DNA from: Symploca sp. SIO1C2
GTDB taxonomy: Bacteria > Cyanobacteriota > Cyanobacteriia > Cyanobacteriales > Coleofasciculaceae
DNA: 64,000 nt
Direction of reading: 5' to 3'
Assembly: GCA_010672925.1 (NCBI GenBank)
Contig: JAAHFP010000002.1
Span: 367,244-431,243, forward strand
A program made the translations under genes and the position numbers. The notes below the pieces were generated by a model that saw only the letters and a program-made list of their open reading frames with translations, was not told the DNA's origin and searched no databases. Shown here one piece after another: positions 36,801 to 44,572 of the stretch. Position 1 is the first letter of the stretch. Each line of letters begins with the position of its first letter.

Positions 36801-37529
36801 AAAGAAAACGATATTCAGTATCCCGCCCCTTTAAATGTCCTCACTGCTGCTTATGCCATTCACCTTGATGTTAATGCCAAACAAGGTAAATCTGGTTATG
36901 ACCCTCATTGGGGTAAATTTACCGAACTTGCCAGAGATTTTGCCACCAGTCCTCTCTACGTTTTCAGTTACCTCAACCGTTGGGTTCGCCATCAAGGTGT
37001 GGAAACAGCCTGGATTGAGAAAATTCGACTCTATGCTTATCAATTTTACCCTTGTTTTGACCCTTACACCAAATACAATCGAGACGCGGAGGCATTAATA
37101 GTGGAAGCAGAATCAAGTTTAAATCATCCCCAAAAACTGACGGAACTATATCGTAAGTTCTACCGAGCCAATAAGCGATACAATCCTAAAGCAAATGCTG
37201 TCTTAAAACCCATTGATATTGCTGCCGAAACCATCCTTAAAGCAGAATCTACAGTTTTCCAAGGTGAAGCCTTAGTTGCAGCCGTTGCCGCCGAAATTTT
37301 CAAGCTGATGGAACGAGTTCATGCTTCTACTGCTGAGGGACGCTGGATATTTAGTAAACGAGAAGTAGAAAGGGAGGCAATTTTAGACTTTGCTCGGTAT
37401 TTTGTTGTGGAAGTATTTGAAAAGTCTTTTGCAGGCGATCGCGCTCGTTTAGCCGGACGACAAATTAACCTTATTCGTGATACTTGTGAGTTTTTGTATC
37501 GCCTTGAAGATGACAAGGAGAATGGCTAA
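33831..37529 (+). CDS. cas10d: Cas10d (Csc3), type I-D large subunit with HD nuclease
   Basis: 1,232 residues from the ATG at 33831, preceded by GGGGAAG; the track start is an upstream TTG. An HD motif (AAFILHDFEKFPEP, about residues 197-210) marks the nuclease domain that in type I-D resides here rather than in Cas3. No GGDD palm motif is seen, as expected for I-D. Cas10d recognises the PAM and forms the large subunit of the I-D Cascade. Two MITE copies are translated in frame at about residues 627-678 and 841-882 (both beginning ISSPVEYLH and containing EPTPNPSKEGDRRQ), adding about 95 residues. The flanking protein stays intact, so it may still be functional. Confidence 0.9.
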   Translation: MAKKPKDVEELQQLSLFDTEITLNSEQDDDWLEDEDFGFDGEPSDRTIETSQALLTLQLLQEAIEAQNPDDPVMRDFGTYVLPKLLRLAIGVTAKGGKFFDNIDKEREAAWKIYLLIIAKLLNGNYFRLFDFYFRTLIQQHRKQKVRRDNAADQSLNTHLLNGLFPANLIEKRLEKLNTTIKRVVRERERRLVMAAFILHDFEKFPEPDVPANCRKLSIAEHRQIIERLVHQLRLDSFINPEEPEAYQEYIDDLLCMAYNAQRRWDTNWNFSEFGLNVTLSDRALRQLSDLTCLADSLASIVKHPQDAQNQRLNDIIHSLSDGNLKFTYHSIAENRGVLTNVVNNALMQAHTAVNTEASIYYEPLLYLPTGVIYLATRDAPPISTADLTDRVVTQIQSLCRQQLRLRQTGFSRDGKGMKYADYYELFFDDVGLMQVALDATLRILNPNKTSVAKSRSDNLVKFQQKNVLSADYDFIFKDDIRIDQLAEFGDVVSRKIWGERVNRIAVACKQNQQLPKLPYLDLVQKVAEYWNLSEYLPPIREIQRINESLKENQLKGNTGGVPYEWYFLAAKYLENHPGIEDIRPIGEKLITYLTSLTQPITAEYQLPDGWDDLRLWVKQVVMLPVISSPVEYLHFGANKAEPTPNPSKEGDRRQKAEGKEEGCKVEGDDKCLAGIRNQGQSSAKQADIFLKELANYQLAKKPGRGRQLICSISHSPYTVTEQMESAVLFTPQVYTNKQMLGGSNAKRNISSIAGLEMMLRQILMNQTQAVGKRFEDGKYRYLYFYPTYYFTPETNKFLQKAYSRIAQTRFDTSIRNHFIKKNFQADFQRDRYQSVDTFLISSPVEYLHSGNKKAEPTPNPSKEGDRRQRAERNSHCLSELDTIAENPKPGKDRTFKLSYPEDQPMTFYFMAMPPGRDSTDTESWVMPSWLAFAFPMILDVKTVVSESPIPPFNDGAEFEESVFLDSAPYAFRMLTKRDRFRLDYILDGWKENDIQYPAPLNVLTAAYAIHLDVNAKQGKSGYDPHWGKFTELARDFATSPLYVFSYLNRWVRHQGVETAWIEKIRLYAYQFYPCFDPYTKYNRDAEALIVEAESSLNHPQKLTELYRKFYRANKRYNPKANAVLKPIDIAAETILKAESTVFQGEALVAAVAAEIFKLMERVHASTAEGRWIFSKREVEREAILDFARYFVVEVFEKSFAGDRARLAGRQINLIRDTCEFLYRLEDDKENG
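35709..35864 (+). mobile_element. MITE-like element, family C, copy 3, within cas10d
   Basis: Left terminal repeat ATATCAAGTCCGGTAGAATA, core with CCCACCCCTAACCCCTCC and GGCAGAAGGCAGAAGG, right end GATAAGTGTTTAGCCGG. It is open in the cas10d frame. The right end has drifted more than the left. Confidence 0.8.
36351..36478 (+). mobile_element. MITE-like element, family C, copy 4, within cas10d
   Basis: Left terminal repeat ATATCAAGTCCGGTTGAATA and right end TTTATCCGAACTTGATAC, its imperfect reverse complement. It is read in the same frame as copy 3, giving nearly the same peptide. Confidence 0.85.
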
Positions 37530-37616
37530 TTGCTAATGGTTAATGGCTAATTGCTAATGGCTAATTGGGAATGATTCAAGAATCTAGTACAATATAAAAT
37601 AAAGAAGGTAAGCAAG

Positions 37617-38225
37617 ATGCGTATTTTAGATCCGAACCAATCCTATACCTTTAGTAAAATCTTTGAATTAAGGATTCGTCCCGATGACTTGGCTAATGAG
37701 TTTGGATATAATTTCACTCGTAAGCACTTGCAATTGCCTCAATACCAGCTTGAATTAGAGCATTTAAATTACCTAAAAAATCAGCTTAAAGCAGTACTTC
37801 CTTACGTTGATTTGGTAAACGAAACCTCTCGTCGAGAAGTTTTGATCTCTCAAGTAGTTTTGCAGTTAGTTGGATATACTAAAGCGCAACTAAGAATCGA
37901 GTACTTCATTAAGGTTAACGAGCAATTACAAGGTTACTTAGATTACCTGCTCAGAAGTCCAACGGAGTTGCTAGTAATTGAAGCCAAGCGGGAAGACTTA
38001 GATTATGGTTTTACCCAGCTTGTAGCAGAAATGATTGCTCTAGACAAGTGGGAAAGAACTCCTGAACAATCAATTCTACTTGGTGCAGTAACTACTGGTA
38101 CGATTTGGCAATTTGGTTGTTTGCATCGAGAAACGAAAGAAATTGAGCAAGGATTAGACCTTTATCGAGTTCCCGATGATCTAGATCCACTTATGCGCAT
38201 TCTGGTTCAGGCTCTTGTTGCTTAG
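37617..38225 (+). CDS. PD-(D/E)XK-like nuclease fold protein
   Basis: 202 residues. QLQGYLDYLL followed after a strand by LLVIEAKRED gives the D...ExK arrangement of restriction-endonuclease-like folds, with YGFTQLVAEMIAL as the next helix carrying a Gln. Similar single-domain proteins are widespread in cyanobacteria as putative restriction-like nucleases. It sits between cas10d and csc2 in the same direction, with 87 bp of TAATGGC-type repeats before it and repeats after. It is not a known I-D subunit; a passenger or accessory nuclease is possible. Confidence 0.6.
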   Translation: MRILDPNQSYTFSKIFELRIRPDDLANEFGYNFTRKHLQLPQYQLELEHLNYLKNQLKAVLPYVDLVNETSRREVLISQVVLQLVGYTKAQLRIEYFIKVNEQLQGYLDYLLRSPTELLVIEAKREDLDYGFTQLVAEMIALDKWERTPEQSILLGAVTTGTIWQFGCLHRETKEIEQGLDLYRVPDDLDPLMRILVQALVA

Positions 38226-38502
38226 AAGGCAGAACCCACCCCTAACCCCTCCAAGGAGGGGAACCGGAGGCTCCGAGGGAAGAAAGCGCACAGTAGTGGG
38301 AGCATCTTGCTCCCTGGAAATTACACCAAAACAAGCAATATTTTCCCTGTAATCATACCAAATCCGGTTCTCAGACAAGGGTAAAAATAACTCAAAGTTC
38401 CCCAGAATTGGGGGATTTAGGGGGCGAAGCAATACCTTTTTTTTACCCGTATCATAACCAAAGCGAGCAAGATACAATCTTTACACCTAAGGAGAATTAA
38501 TC
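38226..38502. repeat. Repeat-filled gap before csc2
   Basis: It begins with CAGAACCCACCCCTAACCCC (shared with the cas3, cas10d and 61.29-kb copies). An ACCAAATCCGGTTCTCAGAC piece resembling a MITE end and GGGGGATTTAGGGGGCG follow. CTAAGGAGAATTAATC before the csc2 ATG supplies its ribosome site. Confidence 0.6.
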
Positions 38503-39513
38503 ATGTCTTTCCTCCAAACCGTTGATGCTAAACTATTTCACCAGGAAATTCCCTACAAACCGATGGGAAAATACGTCCACTTCCTCACAATACGAGTCAC
38601 TGAATCCTATCCTTTATTTCAAACTGATGGAGAATTAAATAAAGCACGAGTCAGGGCAGGAGTGCAAGATAAAAAGGCAATTAGTCGCCTCTCCATGTTC
38701 AAACGCAAACAATCTACTCCCGAACGTTTAGTCGGCAGGGAATTACTGCGGAACTATGGTTTAATGACAGCGGAAGAATGCGAGTATAACGTCAGTTTTG
38801 CCATGAATAATCCTGACTGTATTATCTACGGCTTTGCCATTGGCGACTCTGGTTCAGAAAAATCCAAAGTTGTGGTCGATACCGCCTTTTCTATTACAGC
38901 CTTTGATGAATCCCACGAAACCTTTACCCTTAATGCTCCCTTTGAAAATGGTACAATGGCATCGAAAGGGGAAAATGGCACTAAACCTGGTGAAGTTACC
39001 AGTCGCATTAATCAGCAAGACCATATCAGACCCCAGGTATTTTTCCCTAGTATTGTCACCTTAAAAGACCCTACCGAAGCCAGCTTTTTGTATGTCTTCA
39101 ACAATATTTTACGCACTCGTCACTACGGCGCCCAAACCACTCGCACCGGCAGGGTGAGGAATGAATTACTTGGGGTGATCTTTGCCGATGGGGAAATTAC
39201 CAGTAACCTGCGATGGACTCAGGCAATCTATGATCAGATGAAAGCTAAAAATACGATACATTCTCTAGATCCCTTGGATGAAGATGAGGTAATTACCGCA
39301 GCGGTAACGGCTATTGAGTCTCTTATGTCTAAAGAATTTATCGTTCACACTGACTTTATCGGTGATAGCTTTACTCCCCTATTAAATGAAGTGAAAGCAC
39401 TGACAGGAAGCGAAGCAGGAATTACCGCCATGTTGCAGCAAGCCGATACAGAAGCTAAAGCTTACGCTAATAAGCATATGAGTAAGAAGAAGACTACCGC
39501 TAAGTCGAAGTGA
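38503..39513 (+). CDS. csc2: Csc2 (Cas7d), type I-D backbone subunit
   Basis: 336 residues. It shows the Csc2 pattern: N-terminal KYVHFLTIRVTESYPLFQTD, the KRKQSTPERLVGRELLRNYG segment, and the glycine/basic region HYGAQTTRTGRVRNELLGVI. Csc2 monomers form the crRNA-binding backbone of the I-D Cascade. The length is normal. The Lys-rich C-terminus (SKKKTTAKSK) probably helps nucleic acid binding. It starts with ATG after AAGGAG. Confidence 0.9.
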   Translation: MSFLQTVDAKLFHQEIPYKPMGKYVHFLTIRVTESYPLFQTDGELNKARVRAGVQDKKAISRLSMFKRKQSTPERLVGRELLRNYGLMTAEECEYNVSFAMNNPDCIIYGFAIGDSGSEKSKVVVDTAFSITAFDESHETFTLNAPFENGTMASKGENGTKPGEVTSRINQQDHIRPQVFFPSIVTLKDPTEASFLYVFNNILRTRHYGAQTTRTGRVRNELLGVIFADGEITSNLRWTQAIYDQMKAKNTIHSLDPLDEDEVITAAVTAIESLMSKEFIVHTDFIGDSFTPLLNEVKALTGSEAGITAMLQQADTEAKAYANKHMSKKKTTAKSK

Positions 39514-39813
39514 AGTATGGAGACGCGGAGACGCGGAGACGCGGAGACGCGGAGATGGGGGACAAGGGGGACAAGGGGGACAAGGGAGGCAAGGGAGACA
39601 AGGAGGACAAGGGAGACAAGGGGGACAAGGAGGACAAGGAGGACAAGGAGGCAAGGGAGACAAGGGGGACAAGGAGGACAAGGGAGGCAAGGGAGACAAG
39701 GGGACAAGGAAGTAATTCCCAATTCCCGATTCCCCATTCCTAAACAACTAATAACAAACAACCAATAACCAACAACTAATAACCAACAACCAATAACAAA
39801 CAACCAATAACAA
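39514..39813. repeat. Tandem repeat tract between csc2 and csc1
   Basis: GGAGACGC octamers (39518-39555), then about 17 units of the 9-mer GACAAGGGG/GACAAGGAG (39559-39709), then ACAACCAATA-type units up to the csc1 ATG. The ORFs across it on both strands are low-complexity artefacts. Confidence 0.9.
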
Positions 39814-40521
39814 ATGACAATTTACCGTTGCCAACTGGAGTTACACGATAGCCTTTATTTTGCTACTCGTGAAATTGGTAGACTCTATGAGACTGAACCT
39901 GTTATCCATAATTATGCTCTTTGCTATGCTTTGGGATTAGTGGATAGTGAAGTTTACTCGACTACTGTTCCCGCTGAACATTCCTATCGCTACTTTTGTC
40001 CCCAACAAGTACCCAAGTATGAGGAACATTTAACTCCTCTCAATCAGCAGGGGATTTACATAACTCCTGCACGATCAATTAACCATACGGCAATTCTCCA
40101 TACCTGGAAATATGCCAACAATAACTATCACGCCGAAATGCATAAGACTCAGAAGAATATTCCTAGTTTCGGCAGGGCTAAAGAAATTGCACCGGAGAGC
40201 AAATTTGAGTTTTTCGCCATCTCTCAACAGCCGTTAACCTTACCTAAGTGGATTCGGTTGGGTAAGTGGATGAGTAAAGCCGAGGTAACAGTAGAACCAC
40301 TAGAAAATTTTAAGCGATCGCGTGGTGAATTTACTTGTCCCTACCCCCTTAACCCTCTGGATGTGATGTTTACCAATCATGTTATCAGTTACGACGTAGT
40401 GAATATGCCACCAGTTAGCCTAATCCGCAATGTACATATCCAGGGTGAATACTACTATTGGAAGAAACCTCAAAATCTCCGCATTCCCGTACAAATGCAC
40501 TATCAATTTCAGGGTAGGTAA
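39814..40521 (+). CDS. csc1: Csc1 (Cas5d), type I-D
   Basis: 235 residues. The N-terminus IYRCQLELHDSLYFATREIG with LYETEPVIHNYALCYALGL is diagnostic for Csc1, the Cas5-like subunit that caps the 5' handle of the crRNA. The C-terminal half has beta-strands and SLIRNVHIQGEYYYW. Usual length and no insertion. The ATG directly abuts an ACAACCAATAAC repeat tract with no clear Shine-Dalgarno, so translation initiation may be weak. Confidence 0.88.
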   Translation: MTIYRCQLELHDSLYFATREIGRLYETEPVIHNYALCYALGLVDSEVYSTTVPAEHSYRYFCPQQVPKYEEHLTPLNQQGIYITPARSINHTAILHTWKYANNNYHAEMHKTQKNIPSFGRAKEIAPESKFEFFAISQQPLTLPKWIRLGKWMSKAEVTVEPLENFKRSRGEFTCPYPLNPLDVMFTNHVISYDVVNMPPVSLIRNVHIQGEYYYWKKPQNLRIPVQMHYQFQGR

Positions 40522-40857
40522 AAAATTGTACCCATAATGTGGTGCGTTACGCTGCGCTAACACACCCTACTGGCGTGACACAGCTAAAATGGTTCATTAG
40601 AAAGCTGAGGGAGCTGAGGGAGCTGAGGAAGCTGAGGAAGCTGAGGGAGATAGGGAGAAAAATCTATTGCACAGTTTTAGGTGGGTCACGGCACTACGAT
40701 AGCTTTGATTTTAAGACTTCTTGCATCAATCCCGGAAGGGCGTAGCATTTGCGGACAACAATTTTGGTTTTACGGGTAATATGCTAGCGCCAATGCTACA
40801 CCCCTACAGCCAATTCCCAATTCTAAATTCTAAATTCTAAATTCTAAATTCCCAAAC
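40522..40857. repeat. Mosaic of dispersed repeats between csc1 and cas6
   Basis: TGGTGCGTTACGCTGCGCTA, then a GCTGAGGGA tandem tract with an AAAAATCTATTGCACAG tail (related to 53.05 kb), then AATTCTA heptamers up to the cas6 ATG. No gene is supported; the track ORF at 40539 is repeat-derived. Confidence 0.75.
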
Positions 40858-41727
40858 ATGCCTTACAGCCTCATCCTCAATCTCCTCCCCCTCTCTCCCA
40901 TACCCCCTAAATTCCTGAGTGGCAGACATTTACATGCTCTTTTCCTCAATCTTGTCAGCTTTGTAGATAGGAAATTAGGTGACTATCTCCATGAAGCTAA
41001 AGCCGATAAAGCCTTTACCCTAAGTCCCTTACAAATTGTTCGTGATGCACCAACCCGCGATCGCAAAAATCGGCATCATATTCTCCAATGGCAACATGGC
41101 AAACCCATTCCCCCAGGTACTCCTTGCTGGTGGCGCATCTCCCTATTAGATGATGCTCTATTTAGCAAACTTACCTACCTCTGGCTCAATCTTAATCCAG
41201 AACAACCTTGGCATTTGGGACCTGCTGACTTAAAGATTACCAGTATTTTGGGTACTCCTCAAGGGGGTGTGGAGAGGAGGGCGCACGTCGGTGCGCCCCT
41301 ACAGGGGTGGGCAAATGTGGCGACTTATGCTCAATTATATGATCAGGCGTCTGAGAGTAATTGCAATCTTGATTTTGCCTTCTGTACTCCTACTGCTTTT
41401 CGACAGAGTAAATATGACTGTGCCTTACCTTCGCGAGAGTTAGTATTCAACAGCTTAATTAAACGCTGGAATCAATACAGTGGCATTGAATTTACCCATA
41501 CCTTAGTCGAGCATATTTTTCCCAGTTTTTTTGATATCCACACCGAAGTTGCCACTGACTCTCGTAGTAAGTTTATTGGCTGTATCGGAGCCATAAATTT
41601 TCGAATTTTGGGTAATGTTGAACCCCCTACTATTCAGCAAATTAATGCCTTAGCTGATTTTGCTCTTTATTCTGGAGTAGGGCGTAAAACTACTATGGGT
41701 ATGGGGATGGTGCAACGATTGAGATAG
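40858..41727 (+). CDS. cas6: Cas6 endoribonuclease
   Basis: 289 residues. The N-terminus is ferredoxin-like (LILNLLPLSPIPPKFLSGRH), LGDYLHEAK lies near residue 41, and the C-terminal glycine-rich loop GVGRKTTMGMGMVQRL is the hallmark of Cas6. It cleaves the repeat transcript 3' of the AATCCCT/AGGGATT hairpin, leaving an 8-nt ATTGAAAC handle. Residues about 138-150 (GVERRAHVGAPLQG) are a translated palindromic repeat placed between SILGTPQ and WANVATYAQL, where related cyanobacterial Cas6 proteins have only a few residues. Confidence 0.88.
   Translation: MPYSLILNLLPLSPIPPKFLSGRHLHALFLNLVSFVDRKLGDYLHEAKADKAFTLSPLQIVRDAPTRDRKNRHHILQWQHGKPIPPGTPCWWRISLLDDALFSKLTYLWLNLNPEQPWHLGPADLKITSILGTPQGGVERRAHVGAPLQGWANVATYAQLYDQASESNCNLDFAFCTPTAFRQSKYDCALPSRELVFNSLIKRWNQYSGIEFTHTLVEHIFPSFFDIHTEVATDSRSKFIGCIGAINFRILGNVEPPTIQQINALADFALYSGVGRKTTMGMGMVQRLR
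41271..41306 (+). repeat. Palindromic repeat translated within cas6
   Basis: GGGCGCACGTCGGTGCGCCC is an 8-bp inverted repeat around a short loop, followed by CTACAGG. It resembles the intergenic GTGCACGTCGGTACTCCCCT near 24240. Confidence 0.7.
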
Positions 41728-41836
41728 GGACAAGGATGACAAGGGGGATTAGGGGGACAAGGGGGACAAGGGGGACAAGGAGGACAAGAGGGATTAGGGG
41801 GACAAGGGAGATGAGGAGATATATAGGAGGAATTTG

Positions 41837-42229
41837 GTGGTGAAGAGTCAATCATTTAAGAGTCATGAAGATTTGGCAATCTTTCAATTGGCATTTGATA
41901 CAGCAATGAAAATTTTTGAACTTTCCAAAAAATTTCCTGTGGAAGAACGATACTCATTAACTGATCAAATCCGCCGTTCCTCTCGTTCCGTTTGTGCAAA
42001 CTTAGCAGAAGCTTGGAGAAAACGTAGATATAAAGCTGCTTTTATTGCCAAGCTTAATGAATGTGAGTCTGAAGCTGCTGAAACCCAGGTATGGCTCAAG
42101 TTTGCTGTCAAATGTTCCTATCTAGATATTAACAAAGGAAGAGAACTATATGGTATTTACAATCAAGTTTTGAGCGGCTTAGTCAACATGAGAAACAATT
42201 CAGATAAATGGACTATCGGTGATAAATAG
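41837..42229 (+). CDS. Four-helix-bundle protein (23S rRNA intervening-sequence family)
   Basis: 130 residues from a GTG 6 bases after AGGAGG; GTG at 41840 and TTG at 41834 are alternatives. The pattern HEDLAIFQLAFDTAMKIFEL, then SLTDQIRRSSRSVCANLAEA and KAAFIAKLNECESEAAETQV, is the S23/IVS four-helix-bundle family. Members are nucleic-acid-binding small proteins found in rRNA intervening sequences and, as Avd, in diversity-generating retroelements. No reverse transcriptase lies nearby. It sits between cas6 and cas4, flanked on both sides by GACAAGG tandem repeats, which suggests recent insertion. Confidence 0.8.
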   Translation: MVKSQSFKSHEDLAIFQLAFDTAMKIFELSKKFPVEERYSLTDQIRRSSRSVCANLAEAWRKRRYKAAFIAKLNECESEAAETQVWLKFAVKCSYLDINKGRELYGIYNQVLSGLVNMRNNSDKWTIGDK

Positions 42230-42357
42230 ACTTCTAGTAAAAGTCAGATAATAAAGAAAATCTCTCCCTTGTCCCCCTTGTCCTCCTTGTCCTCCTTGTC
42301 CTCCTTATCTCCCTTGTCCCCCTTGTCCATCTGATCTAAATGTATCTAACCAAATCT
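42230..42357. repeat. Inverted GACAAGG tandem repeats before cas4
   Basis: TTGTCCCCCTTGTCCTCC units are the reverse complement of the tract at 41728-41815. The four-helix-bundle gene therefore lies between long inverted copies. Confidence 0.75.
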
Positions 42358-42948
42358 ATGAATAACACTGACTACATCCCAATCGCTTCTCTTAACCAAT
42401 ACAGCTACTGTCCTCATCGCTGTTGGCGGATGTTTTGTGCGGGGGAGTTTACGGATAATCAATACACAATTGAAGGTACTAGTTTACACGATCGCGTCCA
42501 TACTGTCGGGGAAGGTAATCGGGAAGAAACTTGGCAGATTCGGGCTATTTGGCTGAAATCTGAACGCTACCAACTGATTGGCAAAGCGGATTTAATCGAA
42601 TCAGAATCTGGTCAGTTTTATCCTGTGGAATATAAGCGGGGGTATAAGGGAGAGTGGGATAATAATGAGTTGCAGGTATGTGCTCAAGCCTTGTGTTTGG
42701 AAGAGATGACAGGACAAACTGTTACTACCGGTTACCTCTACTATACTCACTCTCACCAACGTCAACCAGTAGAAATTTCAGCTCAACTACGACAAGAAGC
42801 GATCGCGACTATTGAAGCAGTCTCCAATTTATTACAAACCGGTGCTATGCCTCAAGCTTCTTACTCAAAGCGTTGTAAAAATTGCAGTTTGTATTCCCAA
42901 TGTTTACCTCAAGCAGCAGCAAAGGTGAGGCGATATAAGGAGAATTAA
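42358..42948 (+). CDS. cas4: Cas4 Fe-S exonuclease
   Basis: 196 residues from the ATG at 42358 (MNNTDYIPIA); the track start is six codons upstream. Cysteines for the 4Fe-4S cluster are present: YCPHRC at the N-terminus and RCKNCSLYSQC at the C-terminus. RecB-like catalytic motifs are GKADLIE and YPVEYKRG (D...ExK), followed by QVCAQALCLEE. Cas4 trims prespacers and sets PAM and orientation for Cas1-Cas2. It lies upstream of cas1 and cas2 as an adaptation module. Confidence 0.92.
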   Translation: MNNTDYIPIASLNQYSYCPHRCWRMFCAGEFTDNQYTIEGTSLHDRVHTVGEGNREETWQIRAIWLKSERYQLIGKADLIESESGQFYPVEYKRGYKGEWDNNELQVCAQALCLEEMTGQTVTTGYLYYTHSHQRQPVEISAQLRQEAIATIEAVSNLLQTGAMPQASYSKRCKNCSLYSQCLPQAAAKVRRYKEN

Positions 42949-43127
42949 GAATTAAGAATTAAGAATTAAGAATTGGGAATTGGGAATTGGGAATTGGGAT
43001 GCTCTCCCTCAAAGCTCTTTCTCAAAGTCCTCTTTTTAAAGACTCTTTCTCAAAGTCCCCCTTTCAAAGGGGGATTTAGGGGGATCAAGATGCAATAACT
43101 ACCATATCAAATTAAGGAAAATCAATC
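42949..43127. repeat. Heptamer tract and GGGGGATTTAGGGGGATC repeat before cas1
   Basis: (AATTAAG)n and (AATTGGG)n heptamers at 42945-42998, then CTCAAAGTC direct repeats and CAAAGGGGGATTTAGGGGGA. No gene. Confidence 0.8.
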
Positions 43128-44132
43128 ATGGGAACTATTTACATTACCCACGAAGATTCATTTATCGGTAAAGTCGATGAACGGATTACTGTGAAAGTGG
43201 ATAAACAGAAACTGTTGGATGTTCCACTAATTAAAGTTAATGGTATTGTAGTTGTGGGAAGAGCTACAGTGTCTCCGGCAGTGGTTGCTGAATTGCTCAA
43301 CCGTCATATTCCCTTAAGCTTTATTAGAGCAACGGGTAAATATCTTGGTCGATTAGAACCAGAAATGACTAAGAATATTTTTGTTAGAAAAGCTCAGTGG
43401 CAGGCAGCAGGGGAATCGAAACAGGCGGTGCATGTGGTTCGAGGTTTTGTGCGGGGTAAATTGAAAAATTATCGCTATAGCTTACGGCGGCGGGAGCGGA
43501 ACTCTTCTGGGTTAGATTTGCAAGGGGCAATTACTCGTATTGATAAGGTAATTGCTCCGATTAATACCACTAGTTCGATTAATTCCTTAAGGGGGTTGGA
43601 AGGTTCAGGAAGTGCGGCTTATTTTGGCTGTTTGAATCAATTGATTCAGGGGTCAGAGTTTGAATTTGAAGCCAGACGTCGTCGTCCTCCTACTGATCCG
43701 GTGAATTCCCTCTTAAGTCTAGGATACTCTCTCTTGCGTCATGATGTACAAAGTGCTCTCAATATTGTCGGTTTTGACCCTTATTTAGGATATCTTCATG
43801 TAGAGCGTTATGGTCGTCCGTCTTTAGCGCTGGATTTAATGGAAGAGTTTCGTCCCGTAATAGTCGATTCTGTGGTATGTTCGGCCATCAATAAGCACTT
43901 GTTAAAGCCTGGTGATTTTACCAGTGAACCGGTGAGCAATGCTGTATCTTTAACGCCGGAAGGACTTAAGGTATTTCTACGGTTGTACGAACAGAAAAAA
44001 CAGTCAAAATTCAAGCATCCAGTGCTAAAGCGGCAATGTACCTATCAAGAAGCCTTTGAAATTCAAGCCCGACTCCTAGCCAAGTATCTGATGGAAGAAA
44101 CTGACCAATATCCACCGTTAATTGTCAAGTAA
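43128..44132 (+). CDS. cas1: Cas1 integrase
   Basis: 334 residues of the I-D/cyanobacterial Cas1 type. Catalytic positions are visible: E158 in GLEGSGSAAYF, H224 in YLHVERYGRPSL, and the acids of LALDLMEEFRP (about 234-243). N-terminal beta-domain VDERITVKVDKQKLLDVPLI. With Cas2 it integrates new spacers next to a leader. Usual length, and free of repeat insertions, unlike cas3, cas10d and cas6. Confidence 0.95.
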   Translation: MGTIYITHEDSFIGKVDERITVKVDKQKLLDVPLIKVNGIVVVGRATVSPAVVAELLNRHIPLSFIRATGKYLGRLEPEMTKNIFVRKAQWQAAGESKQAVHVVRGFVRGKLKNYRYSLRRRERNSSGLDLQGAITRIDKVIAPINTTSSINSLRGLEGSGSAAYFGCLNQLIQGSEFEFEARRRRPPTDPVNSLLSLGYSLLRHDVQSALNIVGFDPYLGYLHVERYGRPSLALDLMEEFRPVIVDSVVCSAINKHLLKPGDFTSEPVSNAVSLTPEGLKVFLRLYEQKKQSKFKHPVLKRQCTYQEAFEIQARLLAKYLMEETDQYPPLIVK

Positions 44133-44185
44133 ATTCCCAAAATCTTCAATTCTTAATTCTTAATTCTTAATTCTTAATTCCCAAA
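44133..44185. repeat. ATTCTTA heptamer tract between cas1 and cas2
   Basis: About four ATTCTTA units between AATTCCCAAAAT-like direct repeats at each end. Confidence 0.8.
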
Positions 44186-44464
44186 ATGCCCTACATAGTA
44201 ATATCCTACGATATCTCAGAAGACAAGCGCCGCACGAAAATCCACAATATCCTTAAGTCTTACGGGCAGTGGATGCAGTATAGTGTGTTTGAGTGCAACT
44301 TGAGTGATACTGAATATGCCAGGTTGCGATCGCGTTTAGCCAAGGTGATTAAACCAGACCAAGATAGCATCCGTTTCTACTTCCTCTGTGGTTGTTGCCA
44401 AAATAAGGTAGAACGTATCGGCGGTGAACAACTTCGCGATGAGACCATATTCTTTGTATCTTGA
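44186..44464 (+). CDS. cas2: Cas2
   Basis: 92 residues. VISYDISEDKRRTKIHNILK begins the ferredoxin fold and carries the conserved Asp, followed by YGQWMQYSVFEC. The C-terminus has RFYFLCGCCQNKVERIGG. Dimeric scaffold of the Cas1-Cas2 adaptation complex. It is the last cas gene, about 110 bp before leader 3. Confidence 0.95.
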   Translation: MPYIVISYDISEDKRRTKIHNILKSYGQWMQYSVFECNLSDTEYARLRSRLAKVIKPDQDSIRFYFLCGCCQNKVERIGGEQLRDETIFFVS

Positions 44465-44572
44465 TAAGGAGTCACCGAGACAGTCTCAATGAAAAAATTT
44501 TTTCACTACCATGCATGAAAATCTCTCTCTCCGCGTCTCCGCGTCCCCGCGTCCCCGCGTCTCTTTCAATTG

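Noticed and set aside
39382-39803. Cys/Pro- and Asp/Lys-rich ORFs on both strands
   Set aside because: Read-through of the GACAAGGGG tandem repeat; collagen-like appearance is an artefact of a 9-bp period.
41837-42229. Diversity-generating retroelement (four-helix bundle as Avd)
   Set aside because: No reverse transcriptase, template repeat or variable repeat was seen within many kilobases.
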